A stretch of DNA of 64,000 bases from Thiobacillus sp. (GCA_016124745.1 WGNC01000006.1:1-64000); one strand, 5' to 3'; positions 54,136 through 64,000 are shown, numbered from the stretch's first letter. A program made the numbers and translations. The notes: generated by a model from the letters alone, not told the origin.

Positions 54136-55101
54136 CTAAAGCCTGCCCGGTTCCACTAGGCTCTGCCCAAGTTCCAGTTCCAGTTCCTGCACCGCCCATA
54201 GCGCTTCGGCATGGGTCGAGTCGAGCATGAGCACGCGCTGAAAGTCAGCTATCGCTGCTTCGCTCTGACCTAGTCCGCGATGGGCGCGCCCCAAGGCCAT
54301 CCAGGCTTCCGGGTTGCTGGTTTCGCGCTCACTCCATTCTGAGGCGAGGCTGAGCAGCGAACGCCAGGCCTTCTTCTCACCGAGGTCGCAGGCGACGAGA
54401 AAATAGCCGCTCTCCTTACCGGGGTTTTTCCAGAAGCTCTCGCTCTGGCTTGCTGAATCCATGCGTTGATCCGCCAACTGCCGCAACCAGCCCACCGGCA
54501 AGGCGAAATGGAAATTACCGCCGTCTCGCGATTTGAATGTAAGGATGCCAACCAAGCGACCCGCCGAATCAAATAGACCACCGCCGCTGGCGCCGCGGTC
54601 GAATGGGGCGGAGGTCTGGATGACCTTGCCACCATCACATTCGCATGTATGCAGGCCGATGATCCGGCCGCCGCTGACAGTGTAGGTGCCGTGGGTATAG
54701 CCGGCCGCGGCGACATCCAGGCCCACCCGGGTTTCGCCCAATTCGATCATCGGCACAGGGTCAGCCTGATAGCCCGGCAGGTTGAGAAAGCACAGGTCTC
54801 GATAGCTGTCGCGTTGATCGACTGTGGCCAGGTGCGTTCCAGGAGCGAGCTCGATTTCGATGCGAGACGCACCGCTGATGACATGGCAGTTGGTGACCAG
54901 CCGGTCGCCGGCAATCGATACAGCGGAACCGAATTCCCTGCTGCCATCGGTGCGCGTCACCACGACTTTCAATACGCGCGACGCCAGTGTCTGCCCATCC
55001 GGGGCGGCGGCGTGGCCGGGCGCGATTGCTGCGCCAATCAGCAAAAGCAACAGCGGTAGGAGCAATGCGACAGCGGACGGTCTCACATCGATGCCCTTCA
55101 C
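54136..55101 (-). CDS. Exported trypsin-like serine protease with TPR tail
   Basis: 321 residues. Signal peptide with a Leu-rich core (about 8-30, ending near GHA-AA). Catalytic triad of the S1 fold: His in LVTNCHVISGA, Asp in SYRDLCFLNL, Ser in DRGASGGGLFDS. C-terminal TPR repeats at about 240-315 (NPEAWMALGRAHRGLGQSEA). A periplasmic protein probably cleaving or binding unfolded partners; not DegP since there is no PDZ domain. Confidence 0.8.
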   Translation of the reverse strand: MKGIDVRPSAVALLLPLLLLLIGAAIAPGHAAAPDGQTLASRVLKVVVTRTDGSREFGSAVSIAGDRLVTNCHVISGASRIEIELAPGTHLATVDQRDSYRDLCFLNLPGYQADPVPMIELGETRVGLDVAAAGYTHGTYTVSGGRIIGLHTCECDGGKVIQTSAPFDRGASGGGLFDSAGRLVGILTFKSRDGGNFHFALPVGWLRQLADQRMDSASQSESFWKNPGKESGYFLVACDLGEKKAWRSLLSLASEWSERETSNPEAWMALGRAHRGLGQSEAAIADFQRVLMLDSTHAEALWAVQELELELGQSLVEPGRL

Positions 55102-55276
55102 GTTCTAGTCGGGTTCCGACAATTATCTACGAAAGGATGCAAGGATGCGCGTCCCATCCCGACCAATGGGCAGACCATCGCACACCTCTGTCAGATTCTG
55201 GTGCGCGCCCCGGTCTTAATGAACAGTGACGGTCATTTTGCCGCACTGTATTCAACCTGATCCGTAGGAGAGCATC

Positions 55277-55588
55277 ATGAAAATTGCACATCTGATCACC
55301 GCCCTTATCGGCGCAGCCGCGCTGGCGGCCACATCGGCCTTTGCCGGTCCTTGGGATTTCAACCCCGATACCGCAGGCGGCATCATGGAAGATCTTGAAC
55401 GCCCCGGGTATGTGGGCACCAGTCTTCCTGACACGCGCAAGCGCATACATATCGACGTTCCAAATAGCGCTTTTCCTGACCACGACAGGGATGAAACGGG
55501 CTACGTCGTCGGTACGGCCGGACCTGAGAAAGGACATGGCGACGAGTACGGCTCGGTCCTGTTCGACGTTGGCGCATTGCACGAGTGA
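55277..55588 (+). CDS. Small exported hypothetical protein
   Basis: 103 residues; ATG at 55277 after AGGAGAG. Signal peptide MKIAHLITALIGAAALAATS, cleavage near AFA-GP. The mature part is acidic and rich in Asp, Gly and Pro. Not recognised. Confidence 0.65.
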   Translation: MKIAHLITALIGAAALAATSAFAGPWDFNPDTAGGIMEDLERPGYVGTSLPDTRKRIHIDVPNSAFPDHDRDETGYVVGTAGPEKGHGDEYGSVLFDVGALHE

Positions 55589-55807
55589 TGGCTCAGTCAA
55601 CGCGGCTCCAGAATTTCGGAGCCCGGATGAGGCTGAGGGTCTGAAACAGGCGTTTCGTCAGCGATGCCGTCGGCGATCAGGTCGGGTATACGAGAGTGGT
55701 TGGATCCACGCGCACGAATGGAAGGACGGGGGTCTTTCCGTGACGGGCGACGACCGATCCAACCACAGGAGTTGCCTGAGCCGGGTCAATCTCCTCAGGA
55801 GTGATGC

Positions 55808-56242
55808 ATGCTGGATCGAATCACTATCCGCCAGCAAGTTCGCAACAACCTGGTCGCGATCATCAGCATGATCGTGGCAGTATCCAGTTTGCTGTATTCC
55901 ACGTGGCGGCACGAGGTGACAGAAGACCAGCGCACGGTGCGCCAGGCGGGCTTCGAAATCCTGCGCAATCTGGGCGAACTGCAAACCATTGCCGACCATG
56001 CCCATTACACCGGCGATCCGTCGCAGGGCAATCCCGTCACCGGCTGGGGGCGGGTGTTGATGATCCGCGATCTTTCCCGCCTGATGCCGGGCTCGGCACA
56101 GGATCACGCCGGGTATTTGTTCCAGACCTGGGAGACCGAGTCGGCCGGACTGGGTCAAAACACACCTAGCAGCGAGCGCATCACCGCTGCGATCAATGCC
56201 TGCCGCGAGCAGACGGCGCGATCCATCGCCAGCCTGGATTAA
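55808..56242 (+). CDS. Hypothetical single-pass membrane protein
   Basis: 144 residues; one membrane helix at about 14-32 (NNLVAIISMIVAVSSLLY) after a basic N-terminus, so the rest is probably periplasmic. No family is recognised. The 219 bases before it hold no supported gene. Confidence 0.6.
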   Translation: MLDRITIRQQVRNNLVAIISMIVAVSSLLYSTWRHEVTEDQRTVRQAGFEILRNLGELQTIADHAHYTGDPSQGNPVTGWGRVLMIRDLSRLMPGSAQDHAGYLFQTWETESAGLGQNTPSSERITAAINACREQTARSIASLD

Positions 56243-56318
56243 GACGGGTCCGCCGCATTGGGTCTACGCGACCCACGCATCTCGCTGAGTTGTCTGCCGG
56301 CCACGCTGCCAGGTCTGA

Positions 56319-57145
<827 letters not shown>

Positions 57146-57149
<4 letters not shown>

Positions 57150-57985
57150 ACGGCGAGTCTCCGGGTGAGCCAGCGGCGCGACAGCGCGACCGCCATCAGG
57201 TTGACGCAGGCGACCAGCGCAACCAGCACCAGTGCACTGGCAGCGGCGTGGACGTCGCCACCAGCGACGTTCATCGACAGGTCGTAGATGTGGACGGCGA
57301 GTGCGCGTCCTGAATCCGCCAGCGATTCGGGCATGCGGTCGACGTAGCCGCTGGTGAAGATGAGCGCGGCGGTTTCGGCGGCGGCGCGGCCAATGCCGAG
57401 CATCAGCCCGGCGCCGATGGCGGGCGCGGCGGCGGGCAGGATGACGTGCGCGAGCGCGGCGCTGCGGGTCAGTCCGAGTGCCGCCGCGCCGAGCCGCCAG
57501 CCGTCCTCAACCGCGCCGAGCCCGGCTTCGACGGTGCGGATGAAAATCGGCAGGATCATCGCGGCCAGCGTCAGTCCGCCCGACAGGATGGAAAACCCCA
57601 GACCGAGAAAGACGCTGAAAAACGCGTTGCCGAACAGACCAAAGACGATGGAGGGCATGCCGGCGAGCATGTCGAGCGCGAGGCGGATGCGGCGTCCGCC
57701 GCGACTACCGGCGCGAGTATAGGTGTTGAGCCACACCGCCGCGCCGAGCCCGACCGGCGCGGCGACGCCGACCGCCACGCCGAGGATCAACAGGGTGGAC
57801 ACAAGTATCGGCGCGATACCGCCGTCGCGCCCGGCGTTTTCCGGCGCGGTCGCGATGAAATCCAACGACAGCGAACCGAGCCCGAGCCGCGCAATGTCCG
57901 CAAAGAGCCAGGCGAACACGGCGGTGACGCCCACCGCCGCGCCCCACAGCGCGAGGCCGAACAGGCGGTCGCCCGGATTATGCAT
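57146..57985 (-). CDS. pstA: Phosphate ABC transporter permease PstA
   Basis: 279 residues, six membrane segments. The inner-membrane signature EAGLGAVEDGWRLGAAALGL and GIGRAAAETAALIFTSGYVD are typical of PstA. Eight-base overlap with pstC. It forms the channel with PstC. Confidence 0.85.
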
Positions 57986-58820
57986 GGCGCGGCTCCAGAC
58001 GCGCGGCGAACCACGCCAGCCCCAGCGCCAGCAGCGCCAGCAGCAGCCCCGACACGAACAACCCGGCGCGATGGGTGCCGGTGGCGTAGGCCATTTCCAA
58101 TGCGATGTTGGCGGTGAGCACGCGCACCGGGTCGAATACGCTGGCGGGCAGTTGCACCACGTTGCCGGCCACCATCAGCACCGCCATGGTTTCACCCAGC
58201 GCGCGCGCCAGGCCGAGCAGCACGCCGCCGCCGATGCCGCGCCGCGCGGCCGGCACCGCAACCTTCAGCAGCGTCGCGCGCCGGCTCAGGCCGAGGGCCG
58301 CAGCGCCGTCGAGCAGGGTACGCGGCACCGCAGCGAGCGCGGCGTGGGCGAGCAGCGCCACGGTGGGCAGGATCATCAGCGCGAGCACCAGGCCGGCGGC
58401 GAGGAGGCTGGCGCCGGGCGGCTGCCAGCGCGCGAGCAGCGGCACCAGCACGGTCAGGCCCCAGAAGCCGTAGACCACCGAGGGCACGCCAGCCATCAGC
58501 GCGAGCAGGCCGCGAAAGCCGGCGGCCAGCGCGGGTGGTGCCTGAAACCGCGCGAACAGCGCGCACGCCAGTCCCAGCGGTGCGGCCAGCAATGTCGCGA
58601 GCGCGGCCACTGCGAGTGTCGCAATGCACATCGCGGTGAGGCCGAAGCGGCCTTCCAGCGGATACCAGTCGAGGCTGGCGAAGCGCAGCCAGCCGCCGTG
58701 CGCCAGTGCCGGCCAGGATTCGGCCAGCAGAAAACCGAGCATGCCGACCAGCAGCAATGCCGAGATTCCCGCCAGCGCGGCGGTCAGTGGTTTGAGCAGG
58801 CTATCGGACGAACGGCGCAT
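57978..58820 (-). CDS. pstC: Phosphate ABC transporter permease PstC
   Basis: 280 residues from the ATG at 58820. Six membrane segments; GVPSVVYGFWGLTVLVPLLA and LLGLARALGETMAVLMVAGN are PstC-like. The gene begins 10 bases after pstS. Very Ala/Leu-rich with high GC. Confidence 0.85.
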   Translation of the reverse strand: MRRSSDSLLKPLTAALAGISALLLVGMLGFLLAESWPALAHGGWLRFASLDWYPLEGRFGLTAMCIATLAVAALATLLAAPLGLACALFARFQAPPALAAGFRGLLALMAGVPSVVYGFWGLTVLVPLLARWQPPGASLLAAGLVLALMILPTVALLAHAALAAVPRTLLDGAAALGLSRRATLLKVAVPAARRGIGGGVLLGLARALGETMAVLMVAGNVVQLPASVFDPVRVLTANIALEMAYATGTHRAGLFVSGLLLALLALGLAWFAARLEPRHA

Positions 58821-58830
58821 GCACCAGAGA

Positions 58831-59649
58831 TCAGCGCGGCGGCGGAACAAAGTATTGCGCCTCGATCAGGTCGCGCACGGCGGGCGAGCGCGCGAATGCA
58901 ATGAAACGTGCGGCCAGCGGTGACGGCGCGCCGCGCGTGACGAGATTGAGCGGGCGCGACAAGGGGAAACGGCCGCTGCGTACCGCGCCCGTGGTCGCTG
59001 GCACGCCGGCCATCGGCAGCAGCTTGATCGGCACGCCGTGCTCGACCGCGTATTCCGCCGCGCCAATCGACACGTAGCCGATGGCGCCGGGGTTGCCTGC
59101 CACCGTCTTGATCCCTTGCTGGTTGTCGCCGATCACCGCCTGCGCGCGTATCTGGCTGTTCTTCAGCCCGGTGTAGTGGAGGAACAGCTCCAGCGTCGAG
59201 CGGCCTTCGGCCTTGTTGACCACCGTGATCGGGAGATCCGCGCCGCCGGCCGCGCGCCAGTTGCGCGTCTGGCCGGTGTAGATCGCCTTGATCTGCGCAT
59301 CGTCGAGCTGCCGGACGGGATTGCCCGCATGCACGATGAGGGCGACGCCGTCGAGCGCGAGGGTGTGGGCCGTCAGGGTTTTTGTCTCTTCGGGTTTCAG
59401 CGCGCGCGACACCAGTCCGATGTCGGCCAGGCCGTTCATCGCGTCAGCCACGCCGCGCGACGAGCCGCCGGTCTGCACGTCGACGCGCACGCCGGGATTC
59501 ATCGCTTCGAAGCGCTTGCCGATTTCCAGCGCCAGCGGTGCGACGGTGCTGGAGCCGGTGAGGACGAGCTTGCCGCCGGCGGCCTGCGCGCCGGGCAGAA
59601 TGGCAAGCGCAGCGAGCAGCGTGGCGAGGAAAATCAGGAAGCGTTTCAT
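58831..59649 (-). CDS. pstS: Periplasmic phosphate-binding protein PstS
   Basis: 272 residues, signal peptide MKRFLIFLATLLAALAILPG. Phosphate-binding loops: VLTGSSTVAPLALEIG, GGSSRGVADAMNGLADIGLV and NKAEGRSTLELFLHY. First gene of the pst operon. A pho box was not identified in the short upstream gap. Confidence 0.85.
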   Translation of the reverse strand: MKRFLIFLATLLAALAILPGAQAAGGKLVLTGSSTVAPLALEIGKRFEAMNPGVRVDVQTGGSSRGVADAMNGLADIGLVSRALKPEETKTLTAHTLALDGVALIVHAGNPVRQLDDAQIKAIYTGQTRNWRAAGGADLPITVVNKAEGRSTLELFLHYTGLKNSQIRAQAVIGDNQQGIKTVAGNPGAIGYVSIGAAEYAVEHGVPIKLLPMAGVPATTGAVRSGRFPLSRPLNLVTRGAPSPLAARFIAFARSPAVRDLIEAQYFVPPPR

Positions 59650-59670
59650 GTGGGTATCGGGGCAGGTAGC

Positions 59671-60396
59671 TTACGTGCCGGGCAGCGCTTGCAGCGCGCG
59701 GAGGATGGCTGCGGGTTCCATCCGTTTGGTGTAGTCCGTGTCGGCCTGCATCGCGCGCACGATGCCGTCGCGGTCGATCACGAAGGTGCCGGGCGCCGGC
59801 AGCACGTTGCGGCCGGGGCCGTTGTATTCGATCAGGTCGAGGCCGTGTTTGCGGTAGACCGATGCAAGGTCGGGGTCGACTTCGAAGAGCAGTCGATACG
59901 CGCGCATCGCAGTGCTGTCGAGATCACTCAGCACGTCGAACTCGCGCGGCGCGGCCTTGAACTGTTCGAGCGACTTGTCGGGCGTCTGCGGGGTGATCGC
60001 AATTAGCTGCGCGCCGAGCGTGCGCATGCGCGGCAGGCTTTCGCGCAAAGCGTGCAGATGCATATTGCAGAACGGGCACCAGGCGCCGCGATAGAACACC
60101 AGCACCACCGGGCCTTTTTTCAGTTCGTCGTAAAGATTCACTCGCTGGCCGAATGCGTTGGGCAGGGTGAAATCGGGCGCGCGTTCGCCGACCTTGATGC
60201 CGGGGTCGGGCAGGGTTTTGGCGAGCGCGACCTTGGCGCGCGCCATCACCGCCTGCTCGTCGGCGGAGAAGCCTGGCTTGGCGGCGGTGCGCGCCTGATA
60301 TTCCTGCAGTGCGCCCTGGTAGTCGCCAGGCTGCGCGGCATGGAGCGGCGCGGCCAGCGACAGCAACATGACGGCTCGAATAATTGTGTTCGGCAT
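59671..60396 (-). CDS. Exported peroxiredoxin-like (AhpC/TSA) protein
   Basis: 241 residues from the ATG at 60396, after AGGAA. Signal peptide MPNTIIRAVMLLSLAAPLHA. The AhpC/TSA domain has RAPDFTLPNAFGQRVNLYD and YRGAWCPFCNMHLHAL; the peroxidatic site reads Trp-Cys-Pro-Phe-Cys, a two-Cys arrangement as in bacterioferritin-comigratory or thioredoxin-like proteins. It probably reduces peroxides in the periplasm. It precedes the pst operon by 21 bases and may be cotranscribed with it. Confidence 0.75.
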   Translation of the reverse strand: MPNTIIRAVMLLSLAAPLHAAQPGDYQGALQEYQARTAAKPGFSADEQAVMARAKVALAKTLPDPGIKVGERAPDFTLPNAFGQRVNLYDELKKGPVVLVFYRGAWCPFCNMHLHALRESLPRMRTLGAQLIAITPQTPDKSLEQFKAAPREFDVLSDLDSTAMRAYRLLFEVDPDLASVYRKHGLDLIEYNGPGRNVLPAPGTFVIDRDGIVRAMQADTDYTKRMEPAAILRALQALPGT

Positions 60397-60412
60397 GGGG
60401 GTTCCTTGAAGC

Positions 60413-61450
60413 TCAGCAGCAGGCGCAGGTGGCGTCGCTGCTTTGTTCGGTAAACGGCAGGCCGCCGCCACAGCCAGGGAAGATGCCGTAGTGGCGCGAA
60501 AAATCGCCGATGAAATCGAAGTGCGCGGCAAAACGGCTGTCGTGCAGCATGCGCCAGGTGTTGCCGCATACGGGAAAGACCTTGCCCGCTTCGATGACGT
60601 GATGGGTGTCGAGTTTGAAGCTATCGCGCGCTAGCGGCAGCGTGCCGCGATACACCACGGCCTGGCCGTAGTCCTCGCAGGCCGGCTCCAGACCGTCGAG
60701 CTTGAACAGCCGGTAGGTTGCGGAATAAAACCGCAGCGCGCCGACTTTCTGCGCGATGGCGGGATCGGTGAGTTCGATCGGGCGGCTTTCCACCAGGCGC
60801 GGGTCGGCGAAGCCGGCTTGCCGCGCGAGCGTCAGAAAATCGTTCCAGTACAGCGCGCCGCCAAGGCATTCGCCATACAGCAGCGGATCGTTGCGCAGCA
60901 CGGCAGGGACGCGCCGGTCGGCGTAGATGTCGGAGAAATAAAATTCGCCGCCGGGTTTCAGCAGGCGGTGAATGTGCGCCAGCACGCGATCCTTGTTGGG
61001 CGACAGGTTGACCACGCAGTTGGAGACGATGACATCGAAGCTCGCGTCGTCCAGACCCAGTGCGTCGAGCTCCTCGATGTAACCCAATTGGAAGCGCACG
61101 CTGTCGTGGCCGAATTTTTCCGCGTGCCAGCCGCGGTGGGTTTCGGCGACGGCCAGCTGCTCCTCGGTCATGTCCACGCCGAGCACCGAGCCTGCCGGCC
61201 CGGCGAGCTGCGCCAGCACGTAGCAGTCGCGGCCCGAGCCGGAACCGAGGTCGAGAATGCGGCTGCCTTCCAGCGCCAGCGGCGCGACCAGCCCGCAGCC
61301 GTAATAGCGCGCGCTGACCTCGGGATGAACGTTGGCCAGCAGCGGTTTCAGCCAGGCCGGCATGGACATGACATCGCAGCAGGCGCTGGTCTTCAGGTCG
61401 GCCGAGCTTTGCAGCTGATGGCCGTAATAGTCTTTTACTTCGTCGCGCAT
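60413..61450 (-). CDS. arsM: ArsM-like arsenite methyltransferase
   Basis: 345 residues from the ATG at 61450, after GGAGAA; the longer frame starting at 62203 belongs to another gene's shadow. AdoMet motif RILDLGSGSGRDCYVLAQLA. The three arsenic-site Cys are recognised in KTSACCDVMS, IVSNCVVNLSP and YGECLGGALYW. The tail ends in CACC, and a further CGNTW and GCGGG. Methylates trivalent arsenic. It overlaps the upstream oxidoreductase by 16 bases. Confidence 0.8.
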   Translation of the reverse strand: MRDEVKDYYGHQLQSSADLKTSACCDVMSMPAWLKPLLANVHPEVSARYYGCGLVAPLALEGSRILDLGSGSGRDCYVLAQLAGPAGSVLGVDMTEEQLAVAETHRGWHAEKFGHDSVRFQLGYIEELDALGLDDASFDVIVSNCVVNLSPNKDRVLAHIHRLLKPGGEFYFSDIYADRRVPAVLRNDPLLYGECLGGALYWNDFLTLARQAGFADPRLVESRPIELTDPAIAQKVGALRFYSATYRLFKLDGLEPACEDYGQAVVYRGTLPLARDSFKLDTHHVIEAGKVFPVCGNTWRMLHDSRFAAHFDFIGDFSRHYGIFPGCGGGLPFTEQSSDATCACC

Positions 61451-62601
61451 GAGGGGTTCTCCTTGGATGAATGGGGATGGGCTGCCAGCTTGTGGGCGGC
61501 AAAGCGCCCGACGAAGCGGCGGTCGATATGGTCTTTCCAGCGCCATGCCCAGCGCCCTTGCCATACCCAGTTGCCCCACACACCGATGGCGTGGCGGTCG
61601 CCAGTCGAGAGCAGTGCCAGCGCACGTGTTTGCGGGGTCCATGACGTGCATGCCAGACCTTGCAGGGTGGCGCGCAAATTGGCGGCCAGCACCGGGCCCC
61701 CTTTCACGGCGTAAACCCCGGATTTTGGATGCGGACGGTCGGCGAGGCTGGCGACATCGCCAGCGGCGAATACGTCGGGATGCGAGCACGAGCGCAGCAT
61801 CGGGTCGATCGCGATAAAGCCTGCATCGTCGACCGCCAGGCCGGCGGCGCGCGGCCACGCCGGTGCGGCGGCACCGGTGGCCCAGACGGTGAACTCGCTG
61901 TCGATCCGCGTGCCGTCGGCGAGTTCGACATGATCCCGCGCGACTGCATTCACGGCTTGCCCGAGATGGGGGGTGATACCCAGTGCCCGCAGCACGCGTG
62001 CGGCGGTGTGCCCGGCTTGCGGCGCCAAATGATGCAGCAGCGTGTCCTGCCGTCCGATCAGATGGAAGTGGTGAGAAAGCCATGTGGTGCGCGCCAGCCG
62101 ATGCCGCATGGCGGCGACGACTTCGATACCAGCTGCACCACCACCCACTACAGCGATATTGAGCGGACGGCGGCACGCGACCTCGGTCGCGAGTTGTCGC
62201 CATCTGTCGAGAAAAGACTCGATCGGCTTCACCGGAACGGCATGCTCAGCCACGCCGACAACCGTCATCGGAGGCGGGGTGGAACCGGTGTTGATCGACA
62301 GCAGATCGTAGTCGAGTCGACTGCCGTTTTCGCAGACCACCATGCGGTTGGCGGGATCGAATTGCACGGCGAGCGTTTTCAGCCAGCGGCAACCGGCTGC
62401 GCGTACCAGCGGCGCGAGATCGATGCAGCCCTGTTCATAGTGATAATGGCCGGCGATCACACCCGGCATCATGCCGGAATAGGGTGCTAGCTGGTGCGGA
62501 CTGACCAGCACCAGCTCGACGCCGGGCAAGGGCGCGCGCGCGAAGGCTTCGAGCACAAACAGGTGGGCGTGACCGCCGCCAATCAGCAACAGGCGTTTCA
62601 T
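61435..62601 (-). CDS. FAD-dependent pyridine nucleotide-disulfide oxidoreductase (SelD-N-terminus-like)
   Basis: 388 residues from the ATG at 62601. FAD motif MKRLLLIGGGHAHLFVLEAF, NAD motif IAVVGGGAAGIEVVAAM, and FAAGDVASLADRPHPKSGVY. It belongs to the group of NDH-2-like proteins that also occur fused to the N-terminus of selenophosphate synthase (TIGR03169). Its electron acceptor is unknown. It overlaps the downstream arsM by 16 bases and the upstream transferase by four. Confidence 0.75.
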   Translation of the reverse strand: MKRLLLIGGGHAHLFVLEAFARAPLPGVELVLVSPHQLAPYSGMMPGVIAGHYHYEQGCIDLAPLVRAAGCRWLKTLAVQFDPANRMVVCENGSRLDYDLLSINTGSTPPPMTVVGVAEHAVPVKPIESFLDRWRQLATEVACRRPLNIAVVGGGAAGIEVVAAMRHRLARTTWLSHHFHLIGRQDTLLHHLAPQAGHTAARVLRALGITPHLGQAVNAVARDHVELADGTRIDSEFTVWATGAAAPAWPRAAGLAVDDAGFIAIDPMLRSCSHPDVFAAGDVASLADRPHPKSGVYAVKGGPVLAANLRATLQGLACTSWTPQTRALALLSTGDRHAIGVWGNWVWQGRWAWRWKDHIDRRFVGRFAAHKLAAHPHSSKENPSCATK

Positions 62602-63233
62602 GATGTCAACTCCAGATTGAGCGCGCGCTGCCAGCCGGGTGGCAGGTGGATGAGATTGGCGGGTTCGTCGATATCGGCCAGCGTGCGGCCGATGGCCGTG
62701 CGCCAGCCCAGCGCGACGAGGCGTTCGCGTGTCAGCGCAGCCACCTGCGAGGTGCCCCACGGCATGTCGGCGAACAGTGAAGAATGGAAGATCGACAGGC
62801 CGAGCAGAACGTAACCGCCATCGTGCGCCGGATGCATGACGGCGTGGTGCGTATCCAGCAGCAGCGCGGCATCGCGCAGCGTTTGCGCGTCGAGCTGCGG
62901 ACAATCGGTGCCGATCAGCAGGGCGCGTTTATGCGAATCCAGGCTGCGCCGTGCGGCACGCGCCATGCGTGCGCCGAGATCGCCTTCGCCCTGGGCGCTG
63001 GTCTGCACGCCGGGCGGCAGTTGGAAACCGTGCCAGTCGGCGCTGCCGGGTGGGGGATCGATGCACAGCTCGACCGGGCCGATGTCCGCCGCCCAGGCCG
63101 CCTCCAGTGTGTGATGCAGCATGCGCTCGGCGAGCCTGGACGCGCCGGCCTCACCCAGAGCGGGAATGAGTCGGGTTTTGACCCGGCCGGGCTGCGGCGC
63201 CTTGGCGAAGACGACGATGCGGGTGGCGTTCAT
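62598..63233 (-). CDS. Selenodomain-associated transferase 1 (TIGR04282-like glycosyltransferase)
   Basis: 211 residues from the ATG at 63233. IVVFAKAPQPGRVKTRLIPAL is the family signature; LLIGTDCPQLDAQTLRDA and HPAHDGGYVLLGL follow. GT-A-like fold, related to nucleotidyltransferases such as CofC. Usually found beside transferase 2, as here. Substrate unknown. Confidence 0.8.
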   Translation of the reverse strand: MNATRIVVFAKAPQPGRVKTRLIPALGEAGASRLAERMLHHTLEAAWAADIGPVELCIDPPPGSADWHGFQLPPGVQTSAQGEGDLGARMARAARRSLDSHKRALLIGTDCPQLDAQTLRDAALLLDTHHAVMHPAHDGGYVLLGLSIFHSSLFADMPWGTSQVAALTRERLVALGWRTAIGRTLADIDEPANLIHLPPGWQRALNLELTS

Positions 63234-63925
63234 GATCGAACCGTGCGCGCAGGGCGGTTGTAGCGCTGTGCCAGTTGCGCCGGATTCGCGCCGCACCAGT
63301 ACGCCCAGCGTAGGCGCCACATCAGTAGAATGGTGCGCCATGCGCCGTGTTCTTCCCAACGTCGCGCCGAGGTCACGACGGGTAATTTCAGGCAGGCGGG
63401 TGCGCCGGTTTTTCTCAGCTGCCGCGACAATTCGATGTCTTCCATCAGTGCCTGCTCGGGAAAACCGCCCACCGACCCAAACGCCGCACGTGTCATGAAT
63501 ATCGCCTGATCCCCCGTTGCAATGCCCGTCAGGCGGGACCGCAGATTCATCATCCGGGCCACCAGCCGCAGCAACGGCCGTCGCGAATCGAAGCGCACGT
63601 CGAAGCGTCCCCAGCGATGCCGGTTGAGGGCGCGATCGACGGCGTACAAGGCGTCGTCGGGCAGGCGCGTGTCGGCATGTAGAAACAGCAGCGCCACGCC
63701 GGACGCCCGGGCCGCGCCGGCATTCATCTGGCGCGCCCGGCCAGGCGGCACGGTCAATACCCGGTCGGCCAGCGGCGCGGTAAGCTCGGTCGTGCCATCG
63801 GTACTGCCGCCATCGGCGACGATCACCTCGACGCCGCGTTTGCGCAGGGATTGCAATTGGGTCAGCACGGGAACGATGTGTTGCGCTTCGTTCAAGGTCG
63901 GCACGATGATCGATAGCCAGCTCAT
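63230..63925 (-). CDS. Selenodomain-associated transferase 2 (TIGR04283-like glycosyltransferase)
   Basis: 231 residues. GT2 motifs: LSIIVPTLNEAQHI, VIVADGGSTDGT, ALLFLHADTRLPDDA, and VGGFPEQALMEDIELSRQL. Four-base overlap with transferase 1 and with the partial upstream gene. A role in thiol, arsenic or selenium metabolism is inferred from family co-occurrence. Confidence 0.8.
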   Translation of the reverse strand: MSWLSIIVPTLNEAQHIVPVLTQLQSLRKRGVEVIVADGGSTDGTTELTAPLADRVLTVPPGRARQMNAGAARASGVALLFLHADTRLPDDALYAVDRALNRHRWGRFDVRFDSRRPLLRLVARMMNLRSRLTGIATGDQAIFMTRAAFGSVGGFPEQALMEDIELSRQLRKTGAPACLKLPVVTSARRWEEHGAWRTILLMWRLRWAYWCGANPAQLAQRYNRPARTVRS

Positions 63926-64000
63926 GCGGACGCCTCGTCGTGTGCGTTGTCCTGTTGCGCCGCGCCATGAACATGCCGAATCCAGAGCTTCATCAGTACG
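63922..64000 (-). CDS. C-terminal end of an unidentified upstream gene (partial)
   Basis: Reading in from the right edge, an open frame ends with TGA at 63922-63924, overlapping the next start (ATGA). The visible tail is VLMKLWIRHVHGAAQQ followed by an acidic end. Too short to identify; the overlap shows it belongs to the same operon as the two transferases. Confidence 0.5.
   Translation of the reverse strand, partial: VLMKLWIRHVHGAAQQDNAHDEASA

Noticed and set aside
57723..58904. 393-codon plus-strand frame opposite pstA and pstC
   Set aside because: Antisense shadow, Gln/His/Arg-rich; the minus strand holds clear permease genes.
61451..62203. N-terminal extension of the ArsM-like protein
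   Set aside because: It lies wholly over the FAD oxidoreductase gene in another frame; the ATG at 61450 has GGAGAA and begins a normal ArsM N-terminus.

Overview
The window looks like a high-GC Betaproteobacterium, plausibly a Thiobacillus-like sulfur oxidiser. This is inferred from gene content (a merC/merA mercury operon, DsrE-type sulfur proteins, an arsM/selenodomain cluster, pstSCAB, a glycogen and pentose-phosphate module); no rRNA or tRNA gene was seen to confirm it. The left half (1-33 kb) is accessory DNA and the right half (33-64 kb) is mostly chromosomal backbone with metal-resistance inserts.

Left half. The window opens in the tail of an IS3-family element that has cut off the end of a nitrilase-fold plus ATPase operon (139-2813). 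A HigBA toxin-antitoxin pair follows (3536-4193). From 4.5 to 20.7 kb lies a fragment of an integrative conjugative element (ICE), marked by a DUF3577/STY4534-type gene, a DUF3275 gene, a C5-cytosine DNA methyltransferase, a DUF6094-type methyltransferase and an SNF2-type helicase, plus many small genes of unknown function. Each of its 16 apparent transcription units is preceded by a repeated leader with conserved hairpins, usually ending in a GC hairpin and T-run just before a GGAG ribosome site. The copies show compensatory base changes, so they look like a family of structured regulatory RNAs; this is the most interesting signal in the window.

Beyond the element come an unrecognised, tightly overlapping three-gene operon (21017-23900), a single-chain MmeI-like restriction-modification enzyme (24269-27166), a XerD-like recombinase, an AbiE-type toxin-antitoxin pair with a visible operator, a large tyrosine recombinase and a decayed IS3 transposase. 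Together these form a defence and mobility island.

Right half. A TetR regulator precedes two exported DsrE-family proteins. A four-gene minus-strand cluster (transaldolase, c-di-GMP phosphodiesterase, glycogen debranching enzyme, MGH1-type glucosidase) diverges from a plus-strand cluster (6-phosphogluconate dehydrogenase, glucose-6-phosphate dehydrogenase, glucokinase, small membrane protein), together suiting glycogen mobilisation into the pentose-phosphate pathway. Next are a MerR/thioredoxin/CcdA-like operon, a mer operon with a textbook 19-bp-spacer MerR promoter, a second MerR-type regulator with a Cys-rich tail, a periplasmic protease, pstSCAB without phoU, a peroxiredoxin, and a cluster of an ArsM-like methyltransferase, an FAD oxidoreductase and two selenodomain-associated glycosyltransferase-like proteins.
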